From contig NZ_JAGIOH010000001.1 of the NCBI RefSeq assembly GCF_017876625.1, positions 682,001-746,000 of the forward strand: 64,000 nucleotides of DNA, written 5' to 3'. A model generated the notes under the pieces. The model did not search any database. It saw nothing but the letters and a program-made list of their open reading frames with translations, and was not told the DNA's origin. How positions within the stretch are numbered: position 1 is the first letter of the stretch; each line of letters begins with the position of its first letter. Shown here one piece after another: positions 16,084 to 24,770 of this stretch. The stretch is from Streptomyces syringium (GTDB lineage Bacteria; Actinomycetota; Actinomycetes; Streptomycetales; Streptomycetaceae). A program made the position numbers and the translations under genes.

Positions 16084-16491
16084 TCAGCCGCGGGAGTCGG
16101 TGACGCTGAACCAGTTGCCGGAGTCGTCCCGGAACACCGCCTCGGTGCCGTGGGGACGCTTGACGGGTTCCTGTACGAACGTCACGCCCGCGGCACGCAG
16201 CCGTTCGTACAGCACCCGGACGTTGTCGACATGCAGCACCCCGACGCCGATCACGCCCTTGGCGACGAGGTCCCGCAGCTGGGCGGCGGTCTCCTCGTCG
16301 TACTCGGGCGGGCCCACCTTGCGAAGGACCAGCACCACGTCGGGCTGGTCCTTCGGCCCGACCGTGAGCCAGCGCAGTGCGCCCAGTGTCAGGTCGTCGC
16401 GGACCTCGAAGCCCAGTTTCTCGGTGTAGAAGGTCTTCGCGGACTCCTGGTCCAGGACGGGGACAGTGACGTGTGACAGACGCGTGCTCAT
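16084..16491 (-). CDS. VOC family protein
   Basis: A 135-residue VOC-fold protein (LSHVTVPVLDQESAKTFY at the start, FRDDSGNWFSVTDS at the end). The metal-ligand pattern is weak: the final position after GNWF is Ser rather than Glu. It may bind rather than catalyse. Its ATG overlaps the stop of the upstream AraC gene (ATGA), so regulator and VOC protein are translationally coupled. Confidence 0.85.
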   Translation of the reverse strand: MSTRLSHVTVPVLDQESAKTFYTEKLGFEVRDDLTLGALRWLTVGPKDQPDVVLVLRKVGPPEYDEETAAQLRDLVAKGVIGVGVLHVDNVRVLYERLRAAGVTFVQEPVKRPHGTEAVFRDDSGNWFSVTDSRG

Positions 16492-16994
16492 GGCTTTCCT
16501 TCCGGGGGTGAGCTGTGATCAGACGCTATCGACGCGTTCCCGGTGGGGACATCTCCTGGATTGCGGACCTGCGTTCCGCTTGTGCCTGTGCGGCGGGCGC
16601 ACATGAACAGGTAGCAGCCGGGGATGGGCGGGGGCCCGCCCTCCCGCACGATCTGCTCGCGGTAACGGGTCGGGGAGACGCCCATGACGTCGGAGAAGCG
16701 GGAGCTGAAGGAGCCGATGCTGGAGTACCCGACGAGGTGGCAGATCTCGGCGACCGTCAGGTTGGTGGCACGGAGCAGGTCGCGGGCGCGTTCGATACGG
16801 CGCTGGGTGAGATAGCGGCCCGGGGTCTCGCCGAAGGCGGCCTGGAAGGAGCGCAAGAAGTGGAAGCGGGAGCATCCGGCCTCGGCGGCCAGCGTGGCGA
16901 GGTCGAGCGGGTCGGCGTACGAGCGGTCGATGAGGTCCTTGGCGCGCAGCAGGTACGGCAACAGTGCGGAGGACAGGGGTTCCTGGGCCGGCAT
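16488..16994 (-). CDS. AraC family transcriptional regulator (DNA-binding domain only)
   Basis: A 168-residue protein with the AraC two-HTH domain near residues 14-115: LATLAAEAGCSRFHFLRSF, then LTVAEICHLVGYSSIGSFSS and a FSDVMGVSPTRYR end. There is no N-terminal sensor domain, and the C-terminal 55 residues are low-complexity. An upstream in-frame start at 17054 would add 20 basic residues; I prefer 16994. It overlaps the VOC start, so it probably controls the VOC/exporter group and itself. Confidence 0.82.
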   Translation of the reverse strand: MPAQEPLSSALLPYLLRAKDLIDRSYADPLDLATLAAEAGCSRFHFLRSFQAAFGETPGRYLTQRRIERARDLLRATNLTVAEICHLVGYSSIGSFSSRFSDVMGVSPTRYREQIVREGGPPPIPGCYLFMCARRTGTSGTQVRNPGDVPTGNASIASDHSSPPEGKP

Positions 16995-17046
16995 GCCCTC
17001 AGTATCGGGCGGGTGCCGACGACGGGTGCGCCGGTAGGGGGACGGC

Positions 17047-18732
17047 TCAGGCACGGGCGGGTATCCGTTCCGGCGCGATCTCGTCGAGTCGGCGGCCCCG
17101 GGTCTCGGGACCGAACAGCGCGAAGGCGAGGGCGGCCAGAGCCAGCGGCACGGCGCCCAGCAGCGCCGTCACCCCCAACGGGGGCACCGCCACAGCCGCG
17201 ACCGACAGCGCGAGGATGGCGACCCCGCCGGCCTTGCTGATGCCCGCGGCCCAACTGGTGCCCCGTGCCCGCAACGGGGTGGGGTACGCCTCGGTGCTGT
17301 AGGCCGCCATGACGGCGGCGGTGGCACTGATGCCCCACAGCGGGACCAGCAGCAACAGCCGCAGCCAGACGCCGTGTCCGGCGACGCTGTCGGCGAGAAC
17401 GGCGAGCGCGACCAGGGCGGTCGCCGTGAGGCCGGTCAGGGTGATGACGGTGCGCCGGCTGCTCCACAGCCCGTAGAGCAGGGCGGTCAGCACGTTGAGC
17501 GGGAGGCTGATCAGGGCGCTGTCACGCAGGACGCGGTCGGAGGAGACCTCGGTGATGCCGAGCCGGCCGAGGTTGGTGGGCAGCCACATCTGGAAGCTGT
17601 GGGCCATGAGACCGGCGCCGATGGCGAGGACGGTCAGGGCGAGGGTGGGGCCGCGGAAGGCGGCCGTGAACAGCCGCCGGTAGCCCGTGGGCGGGGCCGC
17701 GCCGGGCCCGGCGGCGCGGGCCGCCGCGGCCTCCGCTTCCTCCTCGGCCTCGGCGATCTGCTGGACGGTGGAGCCGTAACGGGCGAGGACCTCGCGGGCC
17801 TCCCGGGGCCGGCCGGTGGCGAGCAGATAGCGCGGGGACTCGGGTATCCAGCGGTTGAGCAGGATGAGCAGCAGACCCGTCGGCAGGCCCGCCAGCCACA
17901 GGATGCGCCAGCTGTACGTGGGGGTGAGCGAGGCGGCGAGCCAGCTGGTGAGGATGTAGGCCAGGGTGACGTTGCCGCCGATGAGCACCATGAGCCAGCC
18001 GCGGTGGCGCTGCGGGATGGTCTCCGCGAGCAGGGTGAAGGCGATGGGGATGAGTCCGCCGGCGGCGGTGCCCATGAGGAAGCACATGGCGACGTTCCAG
18101 GCGAAGCCGGGCATGGCGCCGCAGACCGCGGTGGTCGCGAAGAGCATCCCTGCCAGGAGGATCGAGCCGCGGCGGCCGATGCGGTCACCGAGCCGACCCC
18201 AGAGGAACGAGCCGGTCATGGTGCCGGAGATGCCGGCGAGCGGCAGCCAGGACACGGGGATGGAGCCGCCGGGGTTGAGCGGGGAGGCGAGCCCGTACTC
18301 CTTGGCGACGCCGGGGACGACGAAGGACAGCGTCATCGGCTTCATCACATCGATGGTGACCGCAAGTGACAGCACGACCAGCAGCGCGACGTGGGCGGGG
18401 CGCAACGGGGCGTCGTCCACGGCCCGGACCCGTGCGGAGGCGACCTGCCGGCGGACGGTGGACGCGTGCCGGGGCAGCAGGCCGGCGATCACGGCGGCCG
18501 TGCCGACGACGACGAGAGCCATGCCGGTGAACATGGCGTTGTCCATGGGCATGCCGGCCATGTGGTAGCCCATGTGACGGGCGTGCAGATACATCGGCAG
18601 GTGCAGCAGGGCCCCGGCCGTGCAGGCCGCGGCCCCGGCCCAGAAGAAAACGGGCCGGGGGAAGCCGCCGCCCGCACGGCCGGGCTTGCCGCGATCCGGT
18701 ACAGCGCCCTGAAGTCGTCGCGCGTCGGCCAT
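17047..18732 (-). CDS. MFS transporter with N-terminal Met/His-rich two-helix extension
   Basis: A 561-residue transporter. An N-terminal pair of hydrophobic segments (near 30-50 and 65-88) encloses a loop rich in Met and His (LPMYLHARHMGYHMAGMPMD). A standard 12-segment major facilitator of the sugar/aromatic-acid porter type follows, with GRLGDRIGRRGSIL between segments 2 and 3 and RWIPESPRYLLATGR after segment 6. The start at 18732 follows GGAGGAG; the frame is open to 18822 but lacks a good site. The substrate is unknown. The Met/His loop hints at metal binding (inference). Confidence 0.85.
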   Translation of the reverse strand: MADARRLQGAVPDRGKPGRAGGGFPRPVFFWAGAAACTAGALLHLPMYLHARHMGYHMAGMPMDNAMFTGMALVVVGTAAVIAGLLPRHASTVRRQVASARVRAVDDAPLRPAHVALLVVLSLAVTIDVMKPMTLSFVVPGVAKEYGLASPLNPGGSIPVSWLPLAGISGTMTGSFLWGRLGDRIGRRGSILLAGMLFATTAVCGAMPGFAWNVAMCFLMGTAAGGLIPIAFTLLAETIPQRHRGWLMVLIGGNVTLAYILTSWLAASLTPTYSWRILWLAGLPTGLLLILLNRWIPESPRYLLATGRPREAREVLARYGSTVQQIAEAEEEAEAAAARAAGPGAAPPTGYRRLFTAAFRGPTLALTVLAIGAGLMAHSFQMWLPTNLGRLGITEVSSDRVLRDSALISLPLNVLTALLYGLWSSRRTVITLTGLTATALVALAVLADSVAGHGVWLRLLLLVPLWGISATAAVMAAYSTEAYPTPLRARGTSWAAGISKAGGVAILALSVAAVAVPPLGVTALLGAVPLALAALAFALFGPETRGRRLDEIAPERIPARA

Positions 18733-18867
18733 GCGTTCTCCTCCTACCGCGTGGCGGGCTCCACGGGGAACTGCCACGCGCGGTGACAAGAGGGGCAGAA
18801 TCGCTATGCGTTCGTGCAGCAATATTCCTAGCAGTGGCGCATGCCTGCGACAAGAGTGAAGCCGGTT

Positions 18868-19236
18868 TCAGCCTCCGGCGGGCTGGTTGAGCCCGAGGAC
18901 ATTGCCGTCGGGGTCGCTGAAGGTGGCCTGCCGCCCCCACGGTGTGGCCTTCGGTCCGTCGACGTCGACGCCGCGTTCGCGCAGACGGGCACAGTCGGCC
19001 TCGACGTCCGTCGTGCTCAGCAGCAGGCCGTGGATGCTACCGGGCGGCATGGTGGGGAACCAGTCCACGAGCACGATGCTGGTGTCGGCGCCTTTCGGCG
19101 CCACTTGCAGCCAGCGCCCGTGCACCCCCGGCTGGTCCGCCAGCAGTTCGAAGCCGACGGTGTCGACGTAGAAGTTCTTGGCCCGCTCCTGGTCCGCCAC
19201 CGGCACCGAGAAGAGCTGTACATGTGTGATCGCCAT
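18868..19236 (-). CDS. VOC family protein
   Basis: A 122-residue VOC-fold protein (THVQLFSVPVADQERAKNFY at the start, FSDPDGNVLGLNQ at the end). It is the third such gene in 5 kb. It has its own apparent promoter with a -10 box only 8 nt before the ATG, so it is probably made from a leaderless transcript. The final Glu of the metal site is replaced, so its activity is uncertain. Confidence 0.86.
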   Translation of the reverse strand: MAITHVQLFSVPVADQERAKNFYVDTVGFELLADQPGVHGRWLQVAPKGADTSIVLVDWFPTMPPGSIHGLLLSTTDVEADCARLRERGVDVDGPKATPWGRQATFSDPDGNVLGLNQPAGG

Positions 19237-19244
19237 AGGGGACG

Positions 19245-19266
19245 ACGCTAGGAGTTACCAGCTGGT
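19245..19266 (-). promoter_or_regulatory. Leaderless promoter with palindrome for the VOC gene
   Basis: On the minus strand the palindrome ACCAGCTGGT (19257-19266) lies just upstream of the -10-like TAGCGT (19245-19250). The ATG at 19236 follows after 8 nt with no ribosome site. The palindrome overlaps the spacer and could be an operator. Confidence 0.4.
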
Positions 19267-19388
19267 TTCCCGGCGTAGCCACGCCAGGTGGCGGGCACGT
19301 TCAACCGCCCGTGTGCAAGGGATCGGGCCTGGCCACGTCGGCTCGCTACGAAAGCCGTACCTGCCCCCTGCCAGTCCCTGTCGGGCCC

Positions 19389-19895
19389 TCACCACATCGT
19401 GCTCAGGTCGTCGAGGTCGGTGAGCCACTGCTCGGTGCCGGTGATCAGGCTTTCGGTGATCTCGACGGCGATCCGGCCGTCGTCGGCGAGCGTCCGGCGG
19501 GTCTGCTCCAGGTTGTTCCGCAGTACGGGGTCGTACTGGGCCGCGGCCTGCACCGCCTCGGCGTCGAGCACCTCGGCCGTCGCCGCGCGTTCGGTCGTGT
19601 CGGCCTCCAGGGCGCTCTGGGCGGTCTGGATGAACGTGATGAGTTCCCGGTGGATCTGCTCGAAGTAGGCGTCCAGTGCCCCGCCCACGACATCGGGGAC
19701 GTCGTAGCGCGCCTCCGCCGACGGTGGCACGACCACGACCATCCCCGGTCGGAGATGGTCGAGGTCGAGGCCCGGGTTGGCCTCGCGGATCGCCTGGGCG
19801 GCCCTTTCCGTCGCCGCCTCGGATGTGCCGGCCTCCACGAGCCGGGCAGCCAGGGCGGCGACGGTCTTCTCCTGCTCGACGACGACGATCGGCAT
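19389..19895 (-). CDS. Small cytoplasmic protein with LysM-like motif
   Basis: A 168-residue protein, no signal peptide. The first 60 residues (VEQEKTVAALAARLVEAG, then REANPGLDLDHLRPGMVVVV) look like a LysM or phage tail-protein-X type fold, with the typical L-x-PG-hydrophobic ending. The rest is helical (VVGGALDAYFEQIHRELITF) with several coiled-coil-like stretches. The ATG at 19895 follows CGGAAGG. It lies 46 bp downstream of the beta-helix gene and is probably in the same operon. LysM-like plus beta-helix proteins recall tail-like assemblies, but no other such gene is present. Confidence 0.6.
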   Translation of the reverse strand: MPIVVVEQEKTVAALAARLVEAGTSEAATERAAQAIREANPGLDLDHLRPGMVVVVPPSAEARYDVPDVVGGALDAYFEQIHRELITFIQTAQSALEADTTERAATAEVLDAEAVQAAAQYDPVLRNNLEQTRRTLADDGRIAVEITESLITGTEQWLTDLDDLSTMW

Positions 19896-19941
19896 CGTGC
19901 GGTCCTTCCGGAGGTTGAATCGTGGAGGTCGAGGCGAGGGG

Positions 19942-21804
19942 TCAGAGCACACCTTTGACATTGAGCTTCAGCCACTTGGGGTCGATGTCGCCCTCCGGGT
20001 CGATGCCGCCGCTGGTGATGTTGCCGAGCACGGCGAGCCCTCGCGGGTCGACGTCGAGGTGGATCGACGGAAGGCCGCCCCTGGCACGGTTGCCGGTCAC
20101 GGTCGCGGTCCCGGCCCGTACGGCGAGCGCGGCCGGGTCCGAGTCGCCGTGCTGGCGGAACTGGTTGCCGGAGACGACGGCGTCTCCGGCCACGTCGATC
20201 CGCGCCGCGGGGTGGTTGGCAGCGCCGGTGAAGGTGTTGGCGGAGACGATCGCGCTGACGTCCAGCGAGGCGTGGGCGAACGCGGTGCGGCGGCCGATGA
20301 GGTACGAGACCCGGTCGCCGACGACGGAGACGTACGGGCCGATGTGCCCGGTGCGGAGGTCCGGGGTACCGGGGTTTCCGTCGTCGTCCCTGGAGTCGTC
20401 GCCCACCAGCAGGCCGCTCCACGGGGTGTGCCCGTCGTCGTCGACGTCCTCGGGGATCCGTCGGCAGACATTGCCCTCGATGGTGGTGCGAGCGAAGACG
20501 GAGACGTGGATGCCGAGGCATCGCTCGTCCTCGGCGGGATCGGCCCGGCCGATCCGCTCGACGGTGTTGCCGTGGACCCGGGACTCCCGGCAGGCCAGCA
20601 CGGCCACCCCGGTCCTGTGGTCCGGGTTGCCGCCCTCCTCGCCATCGTCGGACTCGGTGGTGAGGTCGCAGACCGTGTTGGATCCGACGCGTGCGTGGGT
20701 CGCGCCGACGACTCGGATGCCGTTGGTGCCGACGGTTTCGCCGCCGCGGTGAGTGACGATGTCCCGCAGCGTGTTGCCGGCGATCACGGCGTCGGCGAGC
20801 CGGCCCCGCTCGGTGACCACGATCCCTCCCTCGCCGGCTCCTTCGATCGTGTTGTGCGAGACGTCGAGGTCGCCGGTGGGCACCGGCACGAGGATGCCCA
20901 CGCCCCCGATCCGGCTGATGCGGTTGCCCGAGATACGGGTGGTGCCGCGCAGCACGCCGGACACGCCGCTCCGCAGGGCGATCCCGTGGCTCGAGCCGGC
21001 CTCCGGGTCCGAGTCCGGATCCGGGTCGCCCGTGACCGTGTTGTCCCGGACGGTGTATCCGCTCGCCCCCACCTCGATGCCGACCCCCTTGCTCTGCACA
21101 TGGTTGTCGGTGATGTCGAAGGAGGCCCAGGGGGAAAGGGCGCCGAGCAACCGCAGACCCGCGCCCCGCGCGAACATCACCGTGTTGCCGCGGATGGTGT
21201 TGCGGAGCATGTGGGCCGCACTGCCGCGGAACTCCACGCCCGACCACCAGCACAGCAGCAGGTTGCCACTGATCTCCAGATCGGTGGTCAGCAGGTGTGC
21301 CCTGAGACCGCCGCCTTCGTCGTCCAGGTACTCCCGGGCCTCGATACCGATGCGGCCCGCGATGTCGCAGTCCTGGATGCGGGTCCGCAGGGACGCGTTG
21401 GAGAGCTGGATGGCGGAGCCCTGGCCGCTGTCTTCTCCCCCGCCGACGATCAGCACGGTGAGCCGCCGGACGGTGACCTCGGCCGTGATGGAAATCTTGA
21501 TCCCGGGCCGGTGGCTGCCGGAGATCAGCGCGAAGTCCTCCAGGGTGACGAAGGCCGAGAGGCTGATGTCGAAGCCGCCCCGCTCACCGATGAGCAGGGT
21601 GCCGGGGCCCTGCCCGTGGACCCGCACCGACCGTGCCCCCCGGATCCGTACGGGTTCCTCGCCGAGGTGGTAGACGCCCTGGGCGAGACAGACCGTGCCG
21701 CCGTCCTCCGCGACCGAGTCCACCGCCGCCTGCACGGTCATGACACCGCCGGCGTGCGACTCGGGGGTGACGAAGACCGTGCGGTCGGGAGCAGCAGAAG
21801 CCAT
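19942..21804 (-). CDS. Right-handed parallel beta-helix protein, cytoplasmic
   Basis: A 620-residue protein. Residues 20-100 resemble a pectate-lyase-type entry (GGTVCLAQGVYHLGEEPVRI). About fifteen coils of right-handed beta-helix follow (repeating I-S-G-N-x-I, V-x-x-N-T-V type units such as ISGNRISRIGGVGIL). It ends with LGNITSGGI and a short KWLKLNV tail. There is no signal peptide, unlike secreted polysaccharide lyases. Acidic inserts rich in Asp (PDPDSDPEAG, DDSRDDDGNPG) may bind calcium. It could be a structural or carbohydrate-binding protein. The LysM-like gene follows on the same strand. Confidence 0.8.
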   Translation of the reverse strand: MASAAPDRTVFVTPESHAGGVMTVQAAVDSVAEDGGTVCLAQGVYHLGEEPVRIRGARSVRVHGQGPGTLLIGERGGFDISLSAFVTLEDFALISGSHRPGIKISITAEVTVRRLTVLIVGGGEDSGQGSAIQLSNASLRTRIQDCDIAGRIGIEAREYLDDEGGGLRAHLLTTDLEISGNLLLCWWSGVEFRGSAAHMLRNTIRGNTVMFARGAGLRLLGALSPWASFDITDNHVQSKGVGIEVGASGYTVRDNTVTGDPDPDSDPEAGSSHGIALRSGVSGVLRGTTRISGNRISRIGGVGILVPVPTGDLDVSHNTIEGAGEGGIVVTERGRLADAVIAGNTLRDIVTHRGGETVGTNGIRVVGATHARVGSNTVCDLTTESDDGEEGGNPDHRTGVAVLACRESRVHGNTVERIGRADPAEDERCLGIHVSVFARTTIEGNVCRRIPEDVDDDGHTPWSGLLVGDDSRDDDGNPGTPDLRTGHIGPYVSVVGDRVSYLIGRRTAFAHASLDVSAIVSANTFTGAANHPAARIDVAGDAVVSGNQFRQHGDSDPAALAVRAGTATVTGNRARGGLPSIHLDVDPRGLAVLGNITSGGIDPEGDIDPKWLKLNVKGVL

Positions 21805-21883
21805 GCTCCATGGTGTGCCGGGCTAGGGTCTCTCGCATGCCGGGTGCTCCATCCGGGACGAAAGGAAAGGCGGTTACCGAGAC

Positions 21884-23128
21884 GTGGGTGGGGACTCGCT
21901 CATAGCGGCGGTACGGAGCGGGGACGCCAAAGCGGTCGCGGCCGCGCTGGCGGCCGGCGCCGACCCCGACACCGTTGACGAGCACGGCACTCCGGCACTG
22001 TGTCTGGCCGTCGACGCCTTCGACCTTCCGGTCATCGAAGAGCTGATGATGTCGGCCCGGCCGGTCCGGCTGAACTGCACCGCCGCTGACGGCCATACGC
22101 CTCTGCTGCGCGCGGTCGACCGTGGCGCCTGTGAGATCACGTCCGTGCTCATCAGCGGCGGAGCAGACCTGGGGCTCACGGACGCCGAGGGGCGTCATGC
22201 CCTGGAACTGGCGCGGCACTGGCACCTCGCGGGCGCCGAAGCCGAGCTGCGCCGCAGGACCGGTGCGTCGGAGCCGGTCGTGTGCAGGAGGGTCCTGGAC
22301 GGGTGGGGGAACGTCTGTGCAGAACTGTCGCTCGGCGGCCTGACGGTCCGCAACGGCCACACGGCGATCCTCACCGAGCTGGAGCCCCGGTACGGGATCG
22401 CACCCCCCTTCGAGGAGTTGATGGGCCGCGCCCTGACCGAGCCGGACGTCGACCAGCCCGTCTGGCCGGCGACGACGCTCACGCTCCAGGGACGCCACGC
22501 CCCCGCCGTCTGGGCGCAGGCCGCTGCCCTGCGCGACCGCGCGAACCCTCTGGAGCGATACTGCGGCGCCGAGGTGATGCGGCTCGTCAACCTCTTCGAC
22601 GAGAGCGAGGACGACCTCTTTGACGGGCCGCTCGTCGACCTCTTCCTCCCCTGGGCAGCGCGAGAGGAGGATCCACGGGTGATGCGGGCACTCACCGCCG
22701 GCCTGGCCGGGGCAATGGATCCCCGGGCCGAGCAGCCACTGCCGGCGCTCACCCGCCACCACGACCGGGAGGTTCGGCGCTGGGCGGTGTCCGGCCTTCA
22801 CCGGCTGGTCGCGCAGGGGGATCCCGAGGCACTCGCCACCGTCATGGCGTGCGCCCGGGACGCGGATGCCCTGGTACGCGCGGGGGCATGCAGAGCGCTC
22901 GGCATGGCCCCCAAGGATTCCTCCGCCTCCTCGGACGCTCTTGCCGGGTGCCTGAACGACGAGGACGAGGCCGTACGGGTCGCGGCGGCGATCCCGCTGT
23001 TCGTGCGCGACGACCCGCGCGGTGACCAGGTACTACGTGACCTCGGCCCCGTCGACGACGACTCGCCTTACTTCGCGGAGTTCCATGACGTCCGGTATCA
23101 CGACCGGGCGCTGCACCCCGCCGAGTGA
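21884..23128 (+). CDS. Ankyrin plus HEAT-repeat protein
   Basis: A 414-residue cytoplasmic protein that starts at GTG. Residues 1-125 contain about three ankyrin repeats (SLIAAVRSGDAKAVAAALAA, then DGHTPLLRAVDRGACEITSV). The last 150 residues are HEAT-like helices (REVRRWAVSGLHRLVAQGD, RAGACRALGMAP). It looks like a protein-interaction scaffold with no catalytic motif. It is divergent from the beta-helix gene, with only 79 bp between the start codons, so the two may be co-regulated. Confidence 0.8.
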   Translation: MGGDSLIAAVRSGDAKAVAAALAAGADPDTVDEHGTPALCLAVDAFDLPVIEELMMSARPVRLNCTAADGHTPLLRAVDRGACEITSVLISGGADLGLTDAEGRHALELARHWHLAGAEAELRRRTGASEPVVCRRVLDGWGNVCAELSLGGLTVRNGHTAILTELEPRYGIAPPFEELMGRALTEPDVDQPVWPATTLTLQGRHAPAVWAQAAALRDRANPLERYCGAEVMRLVNLFDESEDDLFDGPLVDLFLPWAAREEDPRVMRALTAGLAGAMDPRAEQPLPALTRHHDREVRRWAVSGLHRLVAQGDPEALATVMACARDADALVRAGACRALGMAPKDSSASSDALAGCLNDEDEAVRVAAAIPLFVRDDPRGDQVLRDLGPVDDDSPYFAEFHDVRYHDRALHPAE

Positions 23129-23212
23129 GCGTCCGACAGCCGGTTCGCCTCCGGGCCTCGGGGCGGACCGCTGCGCGGCGTCGTGGACGGCACCCGCGCC
23201 GACGGCTCGTCT

Positions 23213-24097
23213 TCAGCGTGTGGCCCGGGCTGCCGCCTCTCGGGTGACATCGGCGTAGAGGCGGAAGAGCACCGGGCCCGCTTCGCTCGGGTCCCGCTCG
23301 CGCAGGGCCGCCCAGCACTGGGCCACGAGCTTCCGGGCCTGGGTGCCGGGCCAGGGCCGGGGAAGGAGCTGAGGCGGGAGCAGCGGGTCGGGCTCCATGG
23401 CGCGGGTGAGTTCGGCGGCCAGCTCGACCGCGATGGTGAGGAGCTCGGACGGGGAGAGTGCGGCCGGACCGGTGAGCCGGTCGAGGCGGGGCTGGGCGAT
23501 GCGGCTGAGGCGGTGGTAGCGGTCGGCGATCTCCTGCAGGGGCCACAGACGGCCGGCGAGTTCGGCAGGCTCCTGGGTGTCACCCCTGCGCAGGTCCGTC
23601 GTGGTGAGCAGGGTGAGTGCGCCATGGGCATCGAGGCGTTGGGCCGTTTCTTCGACGTACGGTTCCCAGGCATTGGCGCAGACGTACAGTCCGCCCTGGA
23701 GCGGGGCGCCGCCGAGGTGGACGAGCGTCTCCCGCAGGGCGTCCCGGGCGGCGCGCGCCGATTCCGGTACCGCGAAGGCGGCCAGGTGCCAGACGCCGTC
23801 CCACGGCGCGCGTCCGGCGTCCTGATCGAACGCGTGCCGGAGGAAGTCCGCGTTGGGGGCGAGGGCACGCGTGGTGTCCGCGGTCGCGTGCAGTTCCGCC
23901 TTGCGGCCGCGGCCCTCGTGCGTGAACCGGCCTTCGGCCACAAGGCGTTTGACGCACAGCCGTACCTGCTGGTCGCTCATGCCCAGGGTGTTGGCGACGG
24001 TGTACAGCTCGTCCGCGCCCACGGTGCCGTCCTCGCGGATCAGCGCGTGGACGAGCATGCGCGTGGGGACCTCGACGTGGTCCGTCCCGGTGCTCAC
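23213..24097 (-). CDS. PaaX family transcriptional repressor
   Basis: A 294-residue PaaX-like protein. It has a winged helix in the first 75 residues (LYTVANTLGMSDQQVRLCVK, then EGRGRKAELHA), a central Cas2-like/PaaX domain (WDGVWHLAAFAVPES) and a helical C-terminal domain. Classical PaaX responds to phenylacetyl-CoA; no phenylacetate genes are present, so this one probably senses another acyl-CoA. Its ATG overlaps the stop of the upstream GNAT gene, so they are coupled. A 9-bp inverted repeat ahead of the GNAT gene is a candidate operator. Confidence 0.85.
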   Translation of the reverse strand: MSTGTDHVEVPTRMLVHALIREDGTVGADELYTVANTLGMSDQQVRLCVKRLVAEGRFTHEGRGRKAELHATADTTRALAPNADFLRHAFDQDAGRAPWDGVWHLAAFAVPESARAARDALRETLVHLGGAPLQGGLYVCANAWEPYVEETAQRLDAHGALTLLTTTDLRRGDTQEPAELAGRLWPLQEIADRYHRLSRIAQPRLDRLTGPAALSPSELLTIAVELAAELTRAMEPDPLLPPQLLPRPWPGTQARKLVAQCWAALRERDPSEAGPVLFRLYADVTREAAARATR

Positions 24098-24735
24098 CGT
24101 TCTCCCGTTCCTCTCGTTCCGACGGCACGGCGCATGGTGGTCACCGCGCCGAAGCCCAGCAGTCCGCGCAGGTAGGGCGTGCGTTCGGTCCGCACGGCCG
24201 TGAAGCCGCGCCGCTCGTACAGGGCCCTGGCCCGCGGGTTGGTGTCGATCACATCCAGTCTGATCTCCCGGCGGTCCTGCTCCGCCGCCACGGCGGCCAC
24301 TTCCTCAATGAGCAGGCTCCCGACGCCGCGGCCGCGCAGGTTGGGGTCCACGGCGATTCCGTCCATGACCAGTTGCCCGGGGGCGGGGTGGCGTTCGAAC
24401 AGGGCGAGCAGCAGGAGCCGGTGCAGCCCTCGCAGGTGTCCGTACGCGCGCAGCACGTCGGCGGCCGATCCCCCGGTGAAAGTCCGGCCGCCGAGCTGGT
24501 AGCCGGCGAGGCCGACGAGCTGTCCGTCGAGGAGCGCGCACACCGCCCGGTCGGCGTTCAGGTGGGCGGCGATGAAGGGCACCGCCTTGTCCGGCGGGTT
24601 CAGCGCGGGGCCGAGTTTGCGGCCGAAGGCGTCCCAGTACAGCTCGGCCGCCCGCCGCTCGGCTCCGGCCGGAACCCCTCGCTGGACCGTCACCGGCCCA
24701 GTGCCCGTGCCCATGCCCGTCGCATCCAGTGCCAT
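24094..24735 (-). CDS. GNAT family N-acetyltransferase
   Basis: A 213-residue acetyltransferase. Motif A is MDGIAVDPNLRGRGVGSLLI (Arg-x-x-Gly-x-Gly/Val acetyl-CoA pyrophosphate loop). The end has the usual NPRARALYERRGFTAV. The N-terminal half carries YWDAFGRKLGPALNPPDKA, as in GNATs of this subgroup. The acceptor is unknown. I chose the ATG at 24735 because GAGAGGGGG precedes it; the frame is open to 24780, but that part overlaps the operator. The downstream PaaX gene is coupled by ATGA overlap. Confidence 0.85.
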   Translation of the reverse strand: MALDATGMGTGTGPVTVQRGVPAGAERRAAELYWDAFGRKLGPALNPPDKAVPFIAAHLNADRAVCALLDGQLVGLAGYQLGGRTFTGGSAADVLRAYGHLRGLHRLLLLALFERHPAPGQLVMDGIAVDPNLRGRGVGSLLIEEVAAVAAEQDRREIRLDVIDTNPRARALYERRGFTAVRTERTPYLRGLLGFGAVTTMRRAVGTRGTGER

Positions 24736-24770
24736 GTCCGTGCCCCCTCTCTCGCGGTAACCTCGGCTCA

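Noticed and set aside
19389..21804. LysM-like and beta-helix genes as part of a prophage
   Set aside because: No integrase, capsid, terminase, sheath, tube or baseplate gene lies within the window.
19777..21978. Long plus-strand frame opposite the beta-helix gene
   Set aside because: The minus-strand protein has regular beta-helix repeats; the plus-strand frame shows no recognisable domain.
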